DNA of 46,167 nucleotides from Haplosporangium gracile (taxonomy: Eukaryota > Mortierellomycota > Mortierellomycetes > Mortierellales > Mortierellaceae). The translations under genes and the position numbers were made by a program. The DNA lies in NCBI GenBank assembly GCA_015499985.1, contig JAAAUF010000236.1, forward strand, positions 1-46,167, given 5' to 3'. This document shows positions 43,961-46,167 of the stretch, in pieces (position 1 is the first letter of the stretch; every line of letters begins with the position of its first letter). The notes under the pieces are model-generated. The model did not search any database and was not told the origin of the DNA. It saw only the letters and a list, made by a program, of their open reading frames with translations.

Positions 43961-45657
43961 ATGGCCCCCGTCATCTCCAAGATCTACATCTACCCCATCA
44001 AGTCCTGCAAGGCCATTGAGTTGACCGAGTCTCAGCTCTCGAAATGTAAATCAGTACCTTCCTTCTCCCTTCTTACTCTCTACTCCGCAGACCTCATTCT
44101 CCATTCAATTACTTCGCACATATTCCTACTCATTCCTACTTCACTAACCACATAGTGGACCCTTCTTTTTTTCTTCTCTCCAATGATACGTTTGTCCTAC
44201 CACTGTTGTCGATCATGCAGATGGACTCTTGGTAAGCCTTTTCTTCTTTTCTCTCAATTGTCCGAACTTCCCATCAAATCGATATGTCCGAAGGCATTAA
44301 GCACCACAGCTGCGGAAATCAGTCTCACATACTTTCGTGTCCTATTTTTCATCCATTAGCACGACCGCGTCTTCCTGGTGATCGACCCCGCCACCAACAA
44401 GCTGAGAACCATGCGTGAACTCCCCATGGTAAGCACCTCTCTTCAATTGCCACCGTTTCTTACTTATATGTGTGGCTGCGCTTGACAAATGGACGTCCCG
44501 CCGCCGTCGCCTCCGCTACTTGGACTGTACTTATTGTCGTTGTTTGTTTTTTAATCTCTATCGATCGACCCTAATTTTAGTTTCGTACCCTCTTTCTTTT
44601 TTTTTTCCCATGAGCGTAGATGTCCCAAGTTGAGCAAAAGATTGAAGGCGACAAGCTCGTGATCAATGCTGGAGGCAAGACCTTGATTGTCCCCTTGGTT
44701 CCCGAGTATGTATTCCGCATGAACATGAGCGAACAAGAAAAACAACAACAAATTCAATGGCTAAAAATTCATCGCGCCTATCTTGACCAAACCTCACCCC
44801 TGAAAAAAGATACTAACCCCGTTGTGTTTTCTCACTGTTCGACCTTTTAGGATTTCAAAGCACGAGGCCCGTACTGTCACTGTCTGGAAGGATTCTTTGG
44901 AGACAGGTGATTTAGGAGAGGAGGCTGCTCAGTTCTTCACGGAGTACCTCGGTGTCCCGTCTCGCCTTGTCTTCAAGTCCCCCAACCATAAGCGTCCCGT
45001 AGTCGAGCATTCCCCTGGTATCAACGAGATTGGTTTCGTTCCCGAGGTAAATAATAGCTCTTCAAGGCTTGAGAGAGAGCGCGAAAGAATATTGAGAGAA
45101 TGGAAAAATGGGAGGCAGTATGCTGGTCTCTGCGCTCTGTGTGTTTAATGCTACAGAATTACTTACGACCAGTTTATTTGTCAACATAGACCGCGTTCGC
45201 AGACAACTTCCCCATCTTGTGCTTGTCGGAAGAGTCAGTCAAGGACATCAACACCCACTTGGCAAACCCTATCGGAGCCTTGAACTTCCGTCCCAACATT
45301 GTTGTCTCTGGAGTGTCCAAGGCCTTTGAGGAGGATGAGTGGTGCTTAGTCGATATCAACGGCCTGACTTACTACTTCACCTGCCGCTGCACCCGCTGCG
45401 ATATGCCCAATGTCGACCCCGCCACCGGAAACAAGGACAAGTTCCAGCCCCAAAAGACCCTTCAGAGCATCCGTCGCGTCGACAAGGGCAAGGCTGCTAA
45501 GTGGAACGCCTGTGTTGGTATTAATGCTGTCCCCAGCGCTCACACTGGCATCATCCGTGTCGGCGATGTCCTCGATGTCAAGCAGGCCTTTGAGGGTGAG
45601 CGTCAGCGTTCTGGACAGCCAGGTTGGACCACCAAAGCCATCGAGGTTGCCGCTTAA
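43961..45657 (+). CDS. MOSC-domain molybdenum-cofactor protein, mARC-like
   Basis: Predicted amidoxime-reducing-component-type molybdoenzyme reducing N-hydroxylated compounds. Exons are 43961-44045, 44221-44231 (11 nt), 44360-44428, 44620-44705, 44851-45046 and 45190-45657, and frame is kept across all five junctions; 304 residues. The N-terminal MOSC barrel begins VISKIYIYPIKSCKAIEL, and the microexon supplies YGLL before HDRVFLVIDPATNKLRTM. The C-terminal MOSC domain has NFRPNIVVSG and TRCDMPNVDPATG, in which the Cys is the expected molybdenum ligand. It is followed by the basic KGKAAKWNACVGINAV, GIIRVGD and a short end. It lacks an obvious mitochondrial presequence; the family partners with cytochrome b5 and its reductase, neither of which is here. 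Start chosen at the ATG in CCAACCATGGCC. Confidence 0.92.
44221..44231 (+). other. 11-nt microexon of the mARC-like gene
   Basis: ATGGACTCTTG sits between a CATGCAG acceptor and a GGTAAGC donor. With the preceding T it encodes Y-G-L-L and restores frame between QLSK and HDRVFL. Skipping it would shift the frame and lose two to four conserved residues. Confidence 0.8.
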
Positions 45658-46030
45658 ATCAGAGAACAGTGGTCTGCTGCCTTCTTCGTTTTCCTTAAGA
45701 GTAGATGGAATCGAAAAAAAACTGCTTTTTGAAGGAAAATAACCGTTCGTTTATCTTGGCTGTACATATTCCACCTTTGCCGAATAAAGGCTTGTTCCTT
45801 CTTAGTTCATGGAGCACGTTTGTGCGGAGTCAAGTAATAGTTGTGTTCGCATTTTCGCAACACAGACGCGTTTGGAAAATAGAGACAAGCATCAAGCATG
45901 TTCAGCAAAGAGGGTTTTTCGGAATTTTTCTTGAAGAAATGAAAAGGGGAGGACTGATCTCCTACTTTACACATCTAGTCGCCCGATATCTTTGAACTGA
46001 CCAAGCAAAACGTACCATGGTCCCTTAGCT
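45658..46030. other. 3' region of the mARC-like gene
   Basis: 3' UTR and spacer up to the LINE end. No gene is recognised. Confidence 0.5.
45783..45788 (+). terminator. Polyadenylation signal AATAAA of the mARC-like gene
   Basis: AATAAA in CCGAATAAAGGC about 125 bases after the stop codon. Confidence 0.5.
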
Positions 46031-46167
46031 CGTATGCAGTTTTATTTTTTCAGTAGAAAGCCCTTGGATAATGAAAGAGGGTACATACTAAGCAAGCTCT
46101 TCCAAAAGCCATCCACCAGTAGCAGTCCGGTCCACAACCTGGCTCTGCGCAACAATTGCCGCTGCTC
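46031..46167 (-). mobile_element. 3' end of a LINE-like retrotransposon, running off the window
   Basis: Minus-strand continuation gives the C-terminal AAIVAQSQVVDRTATGGWLL followed by EELA and a stop at about 46088. A 3' UTR follows with AATAAA and CTGCATACG. It matches the insertion at 33631-34296 closely (Q-S-Q-V-V-D and T-A-T-G-G-W are identical) and the fragment at 1-86. No A tail is left at 46031, where the sequence passes directly into CTAAGGGACC in element sense. The upstream part lies outside the window, and the visible reading frame is intact, so this copy could be a longer or active element. Confidence 0.75.

Noticed and set aside
1..46167. Biosynthetic gene cluster around the acyltransferase
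   Set aside because: No synthase, oxidase set, transporter or regulator lies near 6700-8283. The neighbours are an ADAM, a pseudogene and MTHFR.

Overview
This is a nuclear fungal window, most probably from an early-diverging Mortierellomycotina-type mould (Mortierella/Linnemannia relatives). The grounds are spliced genes with GTAAGT-like donors, long CT-rich stretches upstream of start codons, roughly balanced base composition, a glucosylceramide synthase with a C-4 sterol methyl oxidase, an ADAM-family metalloprotease, and non-LTR retrotransposon debris. The genus is inference. No operons, tRNA, rRNA or CRISPR array were found.

Layout. 1-347: 3' end of a LINE-like retrotransposon with an intact A18 tail, then an older degenerate copy. 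2567-6327 (+): four-exon ADAM metalloprotease. 6700-8283 (+): intronless alcohol-acetyltransferase-like enzyme. 8407-9635 (-): broken F-box/LRR-like gene. 10004-13716 (-): five-exon methylenetetrahydrofolate reductase. 15702-17364 (+): C-4 sterol methyl oxidase (ERG25) whose start codon is split by an intron. 17868-21177 (-): three-exon glucosylceramide synthase. 22680-22940 (-): frameshifted remnant of an unidentified protein. 25529-28497 (+): Kre9/Knh1-like secreted or membrane protein with a 1.74-kb intron. 28808-32650 (-): importin-beta Kap121/PSE1. 33617-34310: 5'-truncated LINE insertion flanked by a 14-bp target-site duplication. 34685-36393 (+): translocon-associated TRAP-alpha/Irc22-like protein. 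38682-40646 (+): DXD glycosyltransferase of GT32 type. 41212-42439 (-): Ubc13-type ubiquitin-conjugating enzyme. 43961-45657 (+): MOSC/mARC-like molybdenum protein with an 11-nt microexon. 46031-46167 (-): another LINE 3' end running off the window.

The genes are mostly housekeeping and do not form one pathway. Several serve the endomembrane system and cell surface: ER sterol demethylation, glucosylceramide synthesis, TRAP-alpha, a Golgi-type glycosyltransferase, a Kre9-like surface protein and an ADAM sheddase. ERG25 and glucosylceramide synthase are convergent neighbours. Every multi-exon model given here keeps reading frame across all junctions, which I checked by codon phase.

I did not find a convincing new multi-gene system. 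The most interesting items are the cleanly delimited LINE insertion with its duplication, the split ATG of ERG25 with an alternative acceptor, the microexon, a repeated motif in the TRAP-alpha tail, the fungal ADAM, and an unexplained conserved-looking protein remnant at 22.7-22.9 kb. A 60-base assembly gap lies at 17432-17491 between a C run and a T run.
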